In this document: positions 44,688-56,541 of the stretch, piece by piece
Layout of the letters: every line of letters begins with the position of its first letter
Position numbering within the stretch: position 1 is the stretch's first letter
NCBI GenBank assembly: GCA_900618795.1
Contig: UYJD01000001.1
Location: 1,715,190 to 1,779,189, forward strand
Origin: Cyanodermella asteris
Taxonomy: Eukaryota; Ascomycota; Lecanoromycetes; Ostropales; Stictidaceae
Length of the DNA: 64,000 nucleotides
Reading direction: 5' to 3'
Notes under the pieces: generated by a model
Database searches by the model: none
What the model was told of the DNA's origin: nothing
Seen by the model: only the letters and a program-made list of their open reading frames with translations
Translations under genes and position numbers: made by a program

Positions 44688-45618
44688 TCATGTCTTTGCT
44701 TCCTCTGCATCCTCCAACCATTCTTGCACCTGAGCTTTGGGATGAATACACCAAGGACGATGTAACAGGATGTTCCGAGCAAGCTTCCTACCAATCTCAG
44801 TCATCTCTTCCGCACCGATACCCGGCACGCGATCAACTGCCTGCCATTTGCCATCAGGCTCAATGTCGACAAGCACCTCACTGTTGCTGGGTTCGCTCTC
44901 GACATTGGTGCGGAATGTGATCTAAATCGAGAATCAGTATCGTAAATCATGCAGGCGCACTATGAGTCTGAATTGTTGTGCTCACTTTGACAGCCCTCCC
45001 TCGTCGTGAGACTGTGAACTCTCTAACCCGACTTTCTGAGGCAGTGATGCTGAGTTTGTAGTTTGGCACGCTCAGATCGAAAATGTTGATGACTTTGGAA
45101 CGATCCCAGGACCAGAAGAAGGTCGCAACGGCATCGGCGATAGTGAGATGCCCTGAAGTGGCCGTCAGCATATTCGAAGGATGGTATTAGACGCGCAGAG
45201 GGGATCACATACGACAATCGGTCTCGGGTTTGAAACCTGGGGCCCAGACCAAGTGCGGAAATCCAGGCTCGCGATCGAACGGGAACAGGCTCGGGCACAT
45301 GTTCCAGAAAATGAGGCGCTGCGTCGCCACATCCTCTCTGGTGTAAGTGTCCTCCATGATGGCAGATATCTTATTGGTATGAAATTTCCCGAAATTTCGT
45401 AAGTTGAAGCTCTCGTCTACTGTGCCTTTGCGCAGGAACTTGTGTGTAAAGTGTCGGATCAAAGCGAACGAGCAGCCCTCTTCTGCGCGAAATCTATGAC
45501 CAGTCACAGGGTCTCGTCAGATATTGAAATGTACATTCACGCTCTGCAGCTGTGACGCGAATCTACGCAGTCTAGCTATCGGGGTGAAGAGGGCATTCAA
45601 GCTTATGCTGCGCACCAT
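44688..45618 (-). CDS. Hypothetical protein, 5' end uncertain
   Basis: Three exons are well supported: 45213-45493, 44986-45152 and 44688-44921, with introns 45153-45212 (GTATGT) and 44922-44985 (GTGAGC) that keep frame. The 5' exon is tentative: 45557-45618, starting ATG with a basic, mitochondrial-presequence-like MVRSISLNALFTPIARLRRFA, but it needs a weak GTCACA donor. That model gives 247 residues. The protein has TIADAVATFFWSWDRSK and a C-terminal acidic helix. Nothing in it matches a family I know. If the presequence is right, it would be mitochondrial, which is inference. Confidence 0.5.
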
Positions 45619-45966
45619 ACAGTCGTAATCCTTGTTCTATGTGCTTTGGAGACAACCAGCAATCATTTCCTCCATCTACTTTCAGTTTGCATTCGCTTTA
45701 TACCTGTAGTGTTTTCGCACAACGATACCAACATGGCTGAGTTGGCAACATCGCCGCTTCCGAGCACACTTCACGGTGAATGACCAAGCCTTTGCCTCTG
45801 AGTCAATCTGCACGACGTTCCATGATCTAGTGCTCTCGCTTTCCCGTAAACAGGCAAGCTCTATTCAGAGGCTATAAAGCTTCCGCTGCTGAATCTCATC
45901 CGATTGATTGGACAAAAGTACTTTTATATCGCTTCGCTACCCATTACATTTCATCGGTCCCACAAA
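45619..45966. other. Intergenic
   Basis: Divergent promoter between the uncertain minus-strand gene and the Myb-like gene; TATA-like ggctataaag at 45870-45879 precedes the plus-strand gene. Confidence 0.5.
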
Positions 45967-46584
45967 ATGTCTGGCAGCAACCAGGAAACGGTGGCCTCAT
46001 ATTGGATGGATCCACGCGGCCACGACAAGCATGTTTATGGCGCCCAAAGCGATATTCACCCACCACCGGCACCTTCATTTCCAGTCTCAAGCCACCATCA
46101 CAAATCTCACAGGCCCTCCTCTCCCTGGACCGCCCTCGAGAACAGACACCTGATCGCCAATCGTCTCGTCGGCTTCAGCTGGCCGGACATCGCCCGCTAC
46201 TTCCAGCGCGCCCAGTTCAACAAGACGGATGCCGACTGCATGCACCAAGCCCGCTCTCTGTACGAATCCGGCGAGTGGGCCGAGGTTCTGTACGACTACG
46301 CGTTCGACGAGCTCTTTCCGCCTCCGCCAAAGTACATGGTCGATTCATCGGATCGGATCAAGCACAGATGGTACTGCAAAATCCTGGGGGACGTGAGGCG
46401 CAAAGCTGGGGTTGTTGGTGATTCGACGAGGATCCGGCTTGAAGCGCCGGCGGAGAAGAGGATCATCATGGCGTTGGATGCGGATGATAGGGAGGGGCTG
46501 GAGGTCTTGTTTGAGTTTGGGGATTTGAAGTATCCGAGGGTGGACTACGCCGAGATTGCCAAACAGGGGAAGGCTATCCGGTAA
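45967..46584 (+). CDS. Hypothetical protein with Myb/SANT-like segment
   Basis: The 205-residue frame starts at the ATG at 45967. Residues about 50-85 (SPWTALENRHLIANRLVGFSW then IARYFQ) resemble a degenerate SANT/Myb-like helix set, as seen in small fungal proteins of this type. The C-terminal half is helical with DYAEIAKQGKAIR at the end. There is no second repeat and no nuclear-signal cluster. The family is not firmly recognised; a DNA-binding role is a guess. Confidence 0.55.
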   Translation: MSGSNQETVASYWMDPRGHDKHVYGAQSDIHPPPAPSFPVSSHHHKSHRPSSPWTALENRHLIANRLVGFSWPDIARYFQRAQFNKTDADCMHQARSLYESGEWAEVLYDYAFDELFPPPPKYMVDSSDRIKHRWYCKILGDVRRKAGVVGDSTRIRLEAPAEKRIIMALDADDREGLEVLFEFGDLKYPRVDYAEIAKQGKAIR

Positions 46585-47002
46585 TCAGCGCTACATTCTC
46601 AAGCATGTAGGTACATTGGGGCATGAGCAAGGTTTAAGCTGGTGAACAAGTACGAGAAGAGAATATGTCATGGTAGAAACTCCCCGGTCGATACGTGAGA
46701 GCAAAGTTTCAGGCAAATAACCCGCTTTTTGTACAGAGAAATCTCGAAGATTGTCCAGTGAAGCAGCATTAGTCGCTCAAGTCTGAGAGTATATAAGAAC
46801 GCAAATGCTCCACTGCATCGAATCATTAACCACTTAGGTCATGAAGAGCTCATTGCCACCGCGAGCCGCCAGAACGCCCTTCATCGCTCGGTGCATAAAT
46901 CTGATCAATCTTTGACGGCAATGAGGACCGAGCACTTTCTTTCAAGTGTGAAGGAGATTGCGAATTCCTGCCAGATTCGGATCCACTCCCAGCCAAGGAC
47001 TT
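46585..47002. other. Intergenic, convergent
   Basis: It lies between the 3' ends of the Myb-like gene and the HET-domain gene. No gene is seen. Confidence 0.5.
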
Positions 47003-48768
47003 TCAGATGATTGTGAATTCGTACACACCCTCGCCGCAATCGCGCAGGTAATTCATGGCCTCCAATTTACAGCCAGCTTCCCAGAACCCTCCCATTTCCC
47101 ATGAATCCTCGTCATATTCGGCAACCAAAACGCCGATCCGTCTATATTTCCCCCAAGACTCTGGCACGGGCTGAAGGAGCAGACCCTCAGCGCGTGAAGA
47201 GTAGGGCCCCTGCCGCACCACCATCTTGGCTAATGGAAGTAGGAAACAGCTGCAGGTGAGCTTCTCATACATGCGACTGTCATCCAGATACTCGCTGATG
47301 GGTGCCTCTCCCAAGCGTCCATGGGGAAAGGATGTCTTCTCGAATTCTTGTTGACCTATGCGCAGAGACTGGAAAACGTCTCGATAGCCGATCATTGTAT
47401 GAAAGTCGAAGTCGATTCCAAGGGGCTGTCGCAGCTCCACTCGGCGAAATTTGCCCTGTACACGCAGGGAGCCTTGTTCGACAGAGCCAAAAGCGCCGGT
47501 ACCGGTTTGCTTCATAATAGCTTCGAGGAGGCGGAAATCTGGGTGTCTGGCATAGTACTGGGGCCCATCCCTTGCTGCGCCAGCCGAGGTATTGAAGAAT
47601 GACCCAACCGTTGAAGCCCAGGACCAAGAAGGAGCAACGTATAAGGGTTGTGGCATGCTATCGCGGCCCGGAATCCACAAGAGCTCGTACCATAAATTGG
47701 GTCTCCAAAGGCCCGCTAAATAGTCCTTTGCTTCGTAGCGCCTGACATGTGCCCACACCTGGGCGATACCTGCCAGCGCAACTAACCTGTCTGTCTCTCT
47801 GGTGAGCAGCCTTGTTTTGTACGAGTCGTCCAGAAAGTCTATCCAATTTCCGGTGGAGAAAGCAGAATTCTCAAATTCTTGAGCTTGCGATCTGAAGTCG
47901 AATTCGCCAGCCTCACATGCTGCAGTGGTCATACACGTCCATCGAATGTAGTCGCGTGCGAAATGTATCGTCTTGAACCCCAGGATGTTCTCCTGGAGCG
48001 CCCAAGCTCTGGCGCCGAGCGGTGAGGTGTTGAGGCATCGCTGATGCAGAAGCATTCCGCCTATTGTGAAGCGGCCATGCAACAGCCCCGTCCAGTTCAA
48101 ATCCAGCACGAGCGGGTTCATCTCCATGATGTCGTTTCTCGATAAGCCAAGGCCTCCGTTGCAGTCCGCTGCCGACACAGCGGACAAATTGACGTATCCA
48201 TGTGCATAGATTTGTGGCATCTTTGTAGCTTCATCGCGCCAGTCTTGATCATCGTCTTGCACTATGCATAGAGTCGACCCACAAGTACTGGAGTCCCAGC
48301 TTAGCAGTCACAACTGCTGCCTCGAGGATAGTTTTCGGCACTTCATGTACAGGTATCGATTTCATAAAGCTTTCTGCGTTGGCCTTTGTCAACCGCAGGT
48401 TCGTATCGGCGCTGCCCCAACAGTAGGACAGTGTCGCGTAGCGAGCATCTTCGGGTATTTCTGAGGTCAGCTTCGACTTCATCTCCACGACGCTGTGGTT
48501 CATTTGTACCAGAATCATTCGCTTTGATCGGCTTCGAGAAAGGGCGTCGTACAGCACCCGCGAGTAGGCTTGACACCGAGTGTGGCTGAACGAACAATCC
48601 CGCAGCCACCGGTGAACCTTGTCAAAGCTTTTACTGCCAATATCAGGAATCGCCTCAACCTGGTCAAAAGAGAGAGGAGCTGGAAACGCGTCAGTACAAA
48701 GCCGAGATTCAGTAAGACTGGTTCCAAACCTGGGTGCAACTGGAGCTCTGCCAGCAATTCAGACCAAT

Positions 48769-48970
48769 TGTAACGCGGGCACGGGTTGGTTGACTGTGTA
48801 GGCGACCAGTGAAGGTCGGCGTCAAGTCTGAAGGTGTTGCTCGTAGGTCTGGGTCTTCACGGGGTGCGGTGAACTGAGTGTGCAAGGCTACGATCAATGA
48901 GGTAGCATTGATACTGTTGAGTTGAGCCTGAGGGCTCCTATGTACNNNNNNNNNNNNNNNNNNNNNNNNN
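48769..48970. mobile_element. LTR-type retroelement insertion (solo LTR or gapped copy)
   Basis: It begins TGTAAC at 48769. The 5 bp ccaat at 48764-48768 is repeated at 48971-48975 directly after the N run, a target-site duplication. Of it, 177 bp (48769-48945) is readable; the remaining length is hidden by 25 Ns, which probably replace an unknown amount, since assemblies break inside repeats. Its terminal 85 bp equals window positions 1-85 in the other orientation. Family assignment (Ty1/Copia or Ty3/Gypsy) is not possible from an LTR alone. High identity to the other copy suggests a young insertion. It is a fossil here: no protein-coding part is visible. Confidence 0.75.
48946..48970. other. 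Assembly gap (25 Ns)
   Basis: The run of Ns ends exactly at the second copy of the 5 bp target duplication, as expected when an assembler stops in a repeat and resumes in unique flank. Confidence 0.95.
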
Positions 48971-49348
48971 CCAATGGCCTTCCCGCAGCCCATCGCGAGG
49001 TACATATGTAATGGTCAAAGTGTCATGAGGTTTCCATTCAGATGACACAAGTGGGATTCCAACATGGTTCTTCGCCAACTCCTCATCGCTGGCCACTCTC
49101 TCCAGTGAGACAGGTTCCGTGCAACCGTAGAAATTGAACTCGAGGGCGTGCCAGATAGTGTAACAAAAGTGACATCCCTGAACAACGCTCTGCATGAGAT
49201 CGTGCAGGCTGTGATGATGCCACGGTTCTCTTGGGATATCTGAGGTTGTGTGTTCTGGTCTTGATTCGTTGCGATGTGCATCTAGAGTCAAGGACACACT
49301 AGAAGCTTGATCGAGCTCCTGAGCCAGCCTCTCGCTGACAGAATCCAT

Positions 49349-49702
49349 GACCAAGGTATATTTGAACAGAAAGTTTTTTTCCACGATCCGCCGATCCGGT
49401 TTGACCCATGCGGATGTGGTTAATGATGTGCATTTAGTACAAAGATGATTTAGACCATGAGGCAGCGGCTGAGCTGCACCAAGCCGCATTTGCTTCACGA
49501 TATTGCAATGCTTTTCTCAGTGAGGGGTTCACAAGTGAGTTAAAAGGGAGCCTCTTCAGCGACGCTACGAGACGATTATGTCAGTCAATCTACGCCGAGA
49601 ACAGCTAGATCAGAGCCCGTTCAAGGCCACTATCGTCGAAGCACCAGCGAAACATTCTCCCCAAGACCTCCCCTAAACCACCTGGAAGCAATTTGGCGAC
49701 AC
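49349..49702. other. Intergenic
   Basis: Promoter of the HET-domain gene and 3' region of the acyltransferase gene. Nothing else is seen. Confidence 0.5.
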
Positions 49703-51064
49703 TCACTGCACGTCTACCCCATCTTGACGTACGTCCAGTTCCTTGCAGAGGGTCTCGACCGTCTTGTTCAACAATTCCTGAACCTTCGCCCGATCGTACA
49801 CGCCTCGGTTGTACAGCGCACTCAGCGTGATGCGACCCTGAAACGTCCACAAATGGACCCATATATTGAAGGTACAGATTGTATTACCAAGCCAGAAGCC
49901 GTCAAGCGTGACCTTGCGATTTTCCTGCCCATAATGCTCAGCCAGATGCTTGTCAACGACCCCGATGCTATTCAACGCCGGATCTGCTGGCGGAGCGACT
50001 CCCTCGGGAAGAGGCTGAGATAGCTGAAATGTTAGCTTGTTGTGCAGTACTTTGAGGCCCTGCACTGTCTCATCAGCCGCTAGTGCAGTGCGATAGAAGT
50101 TCTGGATCGTTCCGGCGTCGGTCGAGAAAGAGCCCGAGGATTTCATGGCAAGTGGAAGTCCGGTGTGTGCTCCTGCGATCGCCTGAGAAGCACCGGGATG
50201 GAGCTCAGAAATCTTTTGCCGCAAGCTGAAGGCGCACCATGTCGCGTATGAGGTTGCTGGGCTGTCCGGCCTCTGCAAAGCAAGTGTCGCGGCGATCAAT
50301 GCCGCATGCATTGCCGCAGTGTGACTGACTTTGAGCTGCTTGCAGGCGACCCCGATTGCAGACGACACGTTCTTTGGCAGCACTAGTTCTTCACGCTCCG
50401 TAGTTGTGGATGGTATTGACGGGTTCGAAGAAAGCACGTTGATGGAAGGCAGATGGGCGGCAAAGCCCATGAGTTTTTGATTCAGCTCGGCATCAGCTGC
50501 TTCTGACAGACTGTCTGATAGCGCGAGCACATCGTCAAGACCATCAGGCAGATTTGATATCTCTTTGCCCCATTGGAAATCCTTGGCTTGTAGAGTGGTG
50601 AGCTCATCCAAGAAATCAGAGAGGAATCCGACCGCACCACCGCCGTCCATCCGCCAATGGCTGGTCTGAAACACGATTTCGGACGAAGTCGATAGGTAAA
50701 ACAGGGTCAATTGAGCCTTTGGGGAGCCCAGTTCCGGAAAAAGGCTGGAAGCGGACGAGCCCTGCTTCTCAATAATCGTCTCATCCGCCCAAGTCTGAAG
50801 TCCCTCTTGCGTAGGTACTTCGTATACAACGTTGTCGTTCTCGAGAGTGGCAGCGATGTACGGATGCTTGAACCGCATCGCAATCCATGTCCGTCGCAGC
50901 TCATCCTTGATATTTGGCAGCGTGTGTTGGATCTTGACACCAAAACTGAAGGCGAGATATTCCTGACCGAGCGGACTGCCAAGGTGGGCTGTCGCAACGT
51001 AAAATCGCTCAAGACTGTCGGCTGGACGCTGATAGCGCCCAGCACCGTGTTCTGTCCAGGTCAT
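49703..51064 (-). CDS. Acyltransferase, Tri3/condensation-domain-like
   Basis: The intronless 453-residue protein matches the fungal trichothecene-15-O-acetyltransferase (Tri3) type: it starts with a WTEHGAGRYQRPADSLERF stretch, has the catalytic HxxxDG motif as HWRMDGGG near residue 139, and a C-terminal GFWLGNTICTFNIWVHLWTF stretch. These enzymes use acyl-CoA to acylate hydroxyls of secondary metabolites, and belong to the wider condensation/BAHD fold. It lies alone beside a broken HET gene, with no backbone enzyme in reach, so the substrate is open. It looks intact. It could also be a resistance-type acetyltransferase detoxifying a foreign compound. Confidence 0.82.
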   Translation of the reverse strand: MTWTEHGAGRYQRPADSLERFYVATAHLGSPLGQEYLAFSFGVKIQHTLPNIKDELRRTWIAMRFKHPYIAATLENDNVVYEVPTQEGLQTWADETIIEKQGSSASSLFPELGSPKAQLTLFYLSTSSEIVFQTSHWRMDGGGAVGFLSDFLDELTTLQAKDFQWGKEISNLPDGLDDVLALSDSLSEAADAELNQKLMGFAAHLPSINVLSSNPSIPSTTTEREELVLPKNVSSAIGVACKQLKVSHTAAMHAALIAATLALQRPDSPATSYATWCAFSLRQKISELHPGASQAIAGAHTGLPLAMKSSGSFSTDAGTIQNFYRTALAADETVQGLKVLHNKLTFQLSQPLPEGVAPPADPALNSIGVVDKHLAEHYGQENRKVTLDGFWLGNTICTFNIWVHLWTFQGRITLSALYNRGVYDRAKVQELLNKTVETLCKELDVRQDGVDVQ

Positions 51065-54000
51065 CTTGGAACCGTCAGTCTTATGATCAATTCAGGTAGT
51101 CGTACTTTCGGCTGATTTCCGTCGGACGGAAACACGTCGGGTCAAGGCCGCAGGCTGTGCGTATGCTGTGTGTTCGACTGTACAGGACAACTTAGTCTCC
51201 TAATCTGTACGTTCACCACAGCCACAGTCACCGTTGAGTTTGATGACCATGTCGAAGAGCGAGTCCAACAGCCGGTGGTGATAATTCTGGGCTGAAACGT
51301 GACGTGGTCCAGCAGATGCAGTGGGGTGTACTCGGCAGCTGAGAGTGCCAGTTTCGAGCCGACAGCCTCAACCAACGAGCTGAGCTCATTCAAAACAACC
51401 GCTCAGACGTCGTTGGAAGCGCCGACCTGCTATGCGACCTCATCATATCTCGGCCATACGGCTTTTCAGCGCCCAGCTCACGCCTGCCCAAGAAGAGCCA
51501 GAGGAGCGCAGCTTTCTCCGTAGGCAGATAAATCGCATGTGAAGAGAGGAGCCGACGAAGTCAGTGTATGGGATGAGAACAGTTGTTCCTATCCGGCGTG
51601 ATTCGATGACAACTCGACCTTTTAGCATCAGCCTCCGTGACGCAAGCGTCTCGACCACGTCGACTGTCCAGATAAAGTGGAGTGACGGCAGTGGGCCCGC
51701 CGAGTAGACTAGACTCATAGCATGCAGCTTGGTGGACGAGATTGATAGTAATTAACATTGGCATCGAGGCGCTTAGGTCAGCGGTGGTACTTCCTTCATC
51801 GTGTCTCATGGATCCCCATTCACAGGAAGGCCGCACCAAGAGATGAGGGAGAGTTCCGCAACTTCTCGAAGAACCCAAATCCAAGCAATCTGAAGATCAG
51901 TGTCCGGCCAGTCTGATTAGACCTATGCGCGGTATTGTCTGCGAAACCTTGTCATCAGCAGGTGGGTTGCTCTAATTGAAATGAGGGCGATCACGTTATG
52001 CAATGCTATCAGGCCAAGGTTATCAAACGCATGCCACGATCTTCATTTAGCTGCCTATCGAGCCGATGTTGGAATGGAAGGGTGATGCGGCTTGTGCGGC
52101 CAACGACTGGGCCTGATGGGGCGACGAATATCCGACGTGGACGGCAAACAGGCTGCTCAAGTTCCTCGGGGGCGACTCAAGTGTACCAAGCACCGATATA
52201 TCCTGGCTAGCGAGCACAGTAACCGTTTTTGGGAATCTCGGTGGCGGAGAGGTGACGCCAGGTCCTAATCGCACTGGTCCCGCGTCCCGGGGCTTGAGTC
52301 GTGGACGTGAACATCTCTGAATGTCCTTCGCGAACGACCCTTTTATCGATCGCGGATAGTAGCTCATGAGGGTCTCAAGCCTCAACGCCCATAAGAACCT
52401 ATGGCAGTGTCTATCTAGGTAGTCGTGTAAGCAGAAGCTGCAGGACTTGCGCAAAGACTTTTGCATGGCCGCCTTGGATGCTCATTGACAGAGGATACAA
52501 CTCCAAACCACGGTTCAACTAAAACTGGTTATGCATCGTTCCATATTCTCTCTCGTTATCGTAAACCGAGATCTTGACATCAGTGAGCTGCTACGCTTCG
52601 GTCAAGCGCCAATCCCTTGCGAGGCAGTGTTCATATTTGATGCAAATGACCATTGCCCTTGTCGACGTGTCAAGCGACACACCAGATTATTTGAACTTGT
52701 CTCGAACGGCAATTCAGAACGGCAAAACGAAGAATGGCAAATTTACCTCGTTCAAGACACGAATCTGCGCCCCGCTTGGCTCACTGACGCTGACTGTAAG
52801 TCGGTATGATATTCCTCATTCAGCTTGCCGCAGAGCAAGTCGTCCATGTTCCTTATCAGTCTATCGATCCACACCTTGTCAGCTCAGTTCGCCGTTGTCA
52901 GCTTGTGCCTCGCGTGTTGTCACCACGATTCCATGCCGCTTTTGGGCTGCAGACATGCCTCTCCATCACTACATCGCCGCATCTATTATGTCTTTGGATG
53001 GCGATGCCGGCTCAGCCGCACTTGCCGTCCTCAGCCATGAACCATGGTGAGTCGAGGTCATCTTAGCGGACTGCAGGCTGACATCTTTCTTACCCGCTGT
53101 GGGTCCACACGACGAACCACTCAGGACTCACTCGCAGCGCTGACAGCCGGCACTAGGAAGACACCGCACATGCGATGCATCTACCACGAGGGCCGTTCGG
53201 ACGCACACCAGTGACAGACGAACAAGGCAACGAAACCTTGTATGTTACGCCTCGTACAAACGAATACGATGCAGTCAGCATTTGCTCATCGCTCATCAAA
53301 CAGCATCAAAGCACCATTCAGCATTCACAGCCCCTACCTGCACCACACCACCACGACCTCCTCCCTCGTTCCGCGCGGCCTCCGAGCCAACGGCTTCTCC
53401 CCGCGTCAGCTCATAGCGCACCATATGCGGAAGTAGCCTAAGGGTGTACTATTCGCCAGCAGGATCCAATTGAAGTCAACGGAGATTGATTTCCGGACAG
53501 TCCTTGTGGCTCCATAGTAGTGACTATTTCCAGCGGCCTTCGGTCCCCTATTCCCTATTCGAAAAGGCCCATATTCCACGGTTCTTCCTCTTCTCCGTTC
53601 CTGTCCCGTGTACCAGCTCACCGGGTCGAGCGGTCGATCTCTCCGGAAACACGTCAACCCACGGCCGAGCTGTTCTTCGAGATGCACGGATTATCGACTT
53701 ACCCTTTCATTCAAGGCTACTCCAATAACCGCCAAATGATCTCTCAGGCTGTCACGCCACCATCAGGGCTATGACAACGTGGCTCCGATGACTCGACACC
53801 CGCAGTATCGCGTCATACCAATCATATTCAGCCTTGTCGTTGAAATCAGGCAACCAGGCAAACCGTTTCGGCCAAGGAGCCGCCTTCCGGAAAGCGAAAG
53901 TCCTGTCATCCTACGCCATCGCTCGGATGAATTTTGAAGGAGCGACATGCTCGTCGCCGAATGATTGACGGGATAATTTCTCATCAAACAAAACAAAACA

Positions 54001-55362
54001 TACCGGCAAGCCATGAATCGGCTGCAAGCCGAACAAAGATTCAGAACTTGCTCGTGACCATACCAATATGCACAAATGAAGCTGTTCTGCAGGACAACGA
54101 AAATGCAAAATGTACCCTTGCGGGCCGCACATCCTCACAACAGTTCTCCGGTCCCACAGACGCACCTGACTGGTTACCCAGCACCTGGACACGCTCGAGT
54201 CTGACAGTCGCGCACGCATGCGCGCAACGGGCCATCGAAGCGGCTGTGTGGAGCTCTCTCTTGGCCGAAATCTGTGTCCTGGGGCCCAATCATTCCATCG
54301 TTGGATCGAGTCACAAACTCCTCGCGTCACACTCACACCACCTTTCCATCTCATGTCTGCGAATTCATCTCATCTCAAGGACCCGATTGGACGGAAGTAC
54401 AACAGATGGCGGGAACGCACATAGCCGGGTCTAACAGAAAAGAGAAAGAAGCAAGAAAGCATTGACGGTTGGTACCACACCATCTATGCTCACGTCGTAC
54501 GGACCGTTCTTTTGGTCCTCCCGGGATGCCGATCGACTCGGCAGGCCCCTGTCCTCGCGGATCGTCGTGAAGAATACCAGGAAATCGTAGAAGTGCAAGG
54601 TTCCGTTCCTGCAGAAACGTTCCTTTGGCTAGTCACTTCCTTTTTGGAGCAGCCACAAGGCTGGATGCATTGAGCATGATAAGGATCGGACGGGATGAGA
54701 TGTGAGGCCAGCTGCAGGGACGCGGTGTTCCTGCAGTAGCTCGGATTCAGCGGGCCGGCGATCGCGGTTCTGGTCTTGTGTTTCCTCACGCTTCGCCTCG
54801 TCTGAAGTTTCCCTCCTATGATTCCCATCAGAATGGGCAAGCAGGGATAGCATCTTCTTCCTCTTGCTCTACCGTGGAAAAATTCGTCGATTTGACCCGA
54901 CGTTGTGCGACGTCAAAGGAAGCGGCAAGCCGAGATCTTTTCCTCATGCCGTGTGACTGTGCGGATAGAAACCGAAGATGAAGAACTGGGCAAAGATGGG
55001 AAGGATTCCGGGGGTGCGTAAGCATTTTGCTAAACGGGAAGGGAAGGGAAAAATACAAATCAATATCACACAATTATCTAGAACACGAGGCACGATTTTG
55101 CAAGCACATCAATCACACGCAGTCATGCGAGAAACTATCGGGGTGCGGGTAGAAGAGTTCTGAGTCGACAAAGTCGAGCTCCCCACAGGATGACGTTGCC
55201 CTGATTTTTTCCCATCCCCATGTCGCGCGGGTGGCTGGCTGGGATCTCGAAGGATGTCCGGGTGGTGGATACCGGCTACGGGAGCGGGAACCAAGAGGCT
55301 CTGCTTAGCAGAACGGGAGGGGAGTGGGGGGAGGGGGGGTTTCCCCAAACCCCGATGAGACT

Positions 55363-55391
55363 AGCAAGCAAGGCAAGCAAGCAAGCAAGCT
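55363..55391. repeat. CAAG simple repeat, followed by purine run
   Basis: A near-perfect run of CAAG units (one interruption), followed to about 55440 by a nearly pure A/G tract with aaaaaaac and agaagaagaag. Confidence 0.85.
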
Positions 55392-56531
55392 GAAGGAAAA
55401 AAACAAAACAAAAAAAGAGAGAAGAAGAAGAAAAGTGGAGACCCCGGCAGTTACGAACGAGATGCGTGACAAATTTCTGGGCCGCGGATGCGGTCACACC
55501 CCAAATTAGCTACTACGCCGTGGGTTGGGTCTGAAGACGCGGAGCAGTTGGACCACGGAGAGGACCACGGAGCGAGAAGGACATTTTGATGGGATTGTCT
55601 TTCGATGGGTACCCATCTTGGAGCAGTCAGCAGGAGCGATTATGATGCTGTCACACTCCGAGACGGTTCATGCCTTCAATTCAGACTGAAGGGAATACTT
55701 CCAGAATAGTCGCACAAGCGCCGTTGGCTGCTTCCATTCTCTATGCAGGGAATCACGGGCAAATTCCGCTGAAAGGGAGGGGAAAAAAAGAGCCTTCTTT
55801 AAATATCATGAGTCTTGCGACAGGTCGATCTTGGATTCTATATAGCAACAAAAAAACGCAAAGATTCTAGCTCCCATTTTCCACGTTTCCCATCCATCTG
55901 TGTATGTGACCTTGCCATCCCGAAGCAAATTTCCCCAGTCTAGCATGTTCCCCGTTTCAAAGCAAACAAAAAGGCCATCAGATGAGGGAAATCAAAAAAA
56001 AAAAATCAAAGAACCCAAGAAGTGAAGAGTGGGTTTCGCCGGCCCGCCCGCTCAAGAGTCTGAACCAGCAAACCCTTTTCTGCAGGGCGAGGGCGTTGTA
56101 CTAAAAAGTCGTAATCTGACCGTGAGGTGCAAAAGTGTATTGGTGTCGAAACCCCGATGCGCCACCCCTTCAAGCTGTGAAAAGGCTCGCGCGCAGATGT
56201 CGAGGGGGGAAAAAAAACGCCGTAGTAGGAAAAATCAAGAGCAAAGTCGAGACAAGCACCTTTTTCCCCGCCCGTCCAGTCTATTGTTTTGATGCAAATA
56301 AAACGCCGGCTACCGCAAAGGGTAGCTTTACACTTTTTTTCGAAGGAGCCCAAGAATCGGCCGTGAGTGTGAATAGTCCTGTCGTTGATGATTATGCTTC
56401 AGCGGTAAGCAGTCGCAATCGTCCTGACAACAAGAATTGGTGTGGGATGCAGGTGGAGGCGGGTGTGTCGCAGAAGCCGATGGCAGCCGCTCGCTTCCAG
56501 TGCAGCGGTAGTCGAACAAGCAGGGGTGGTG

Positions 56532-56541
56532 GATATTTATA
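56532..56541 (-). promoter_or_regulatory. TATA-like box facing the minus strand
   Basis: On the minus strand this reads ATAAATATCC (from gtataaatat), followed by a CCACCACCCC pyrimidine-rich leader-like sequence. No coding region follows, so its role is open. Confidence 0.4.

Larger units (their letters stand above)
47003..49348 (-). pseudogene. HET-domain gene, interrupted by LTR element and frameshifted
   Basis: The start ATG is at 49348 (MDSVSERL). The conserved HET region has ARYATLSYCWG, TNLRLTKAN, VPKTILEAA and LQYLWVDS, then continues VQDDDQDWRDEATK, and the tail carries an RAWALQE motif and the long C-terminal region typical of Pezizomycotina HET proteins. An intron at 48680-48729 (GTTTGG...TTCCAG, TACTGAC branch site) fits. 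Two lesions are visible: an LTR element with gap at 48769-48970 inside the N-terminal exon, and a frame shift of two bases near 48265-48272 between WVDS and IVQDDD. HET proteins act in non-self recognition and trigger cell death on fusion. One lesion could be a sequence error; the insertion is not. Confidence 0.75.

Noticed and set aside
52531-53066. Several overlapping frames of 71-158 codons
   Set aside because: Overlapping alternatives in different frames with no domain or joinable splice sites.
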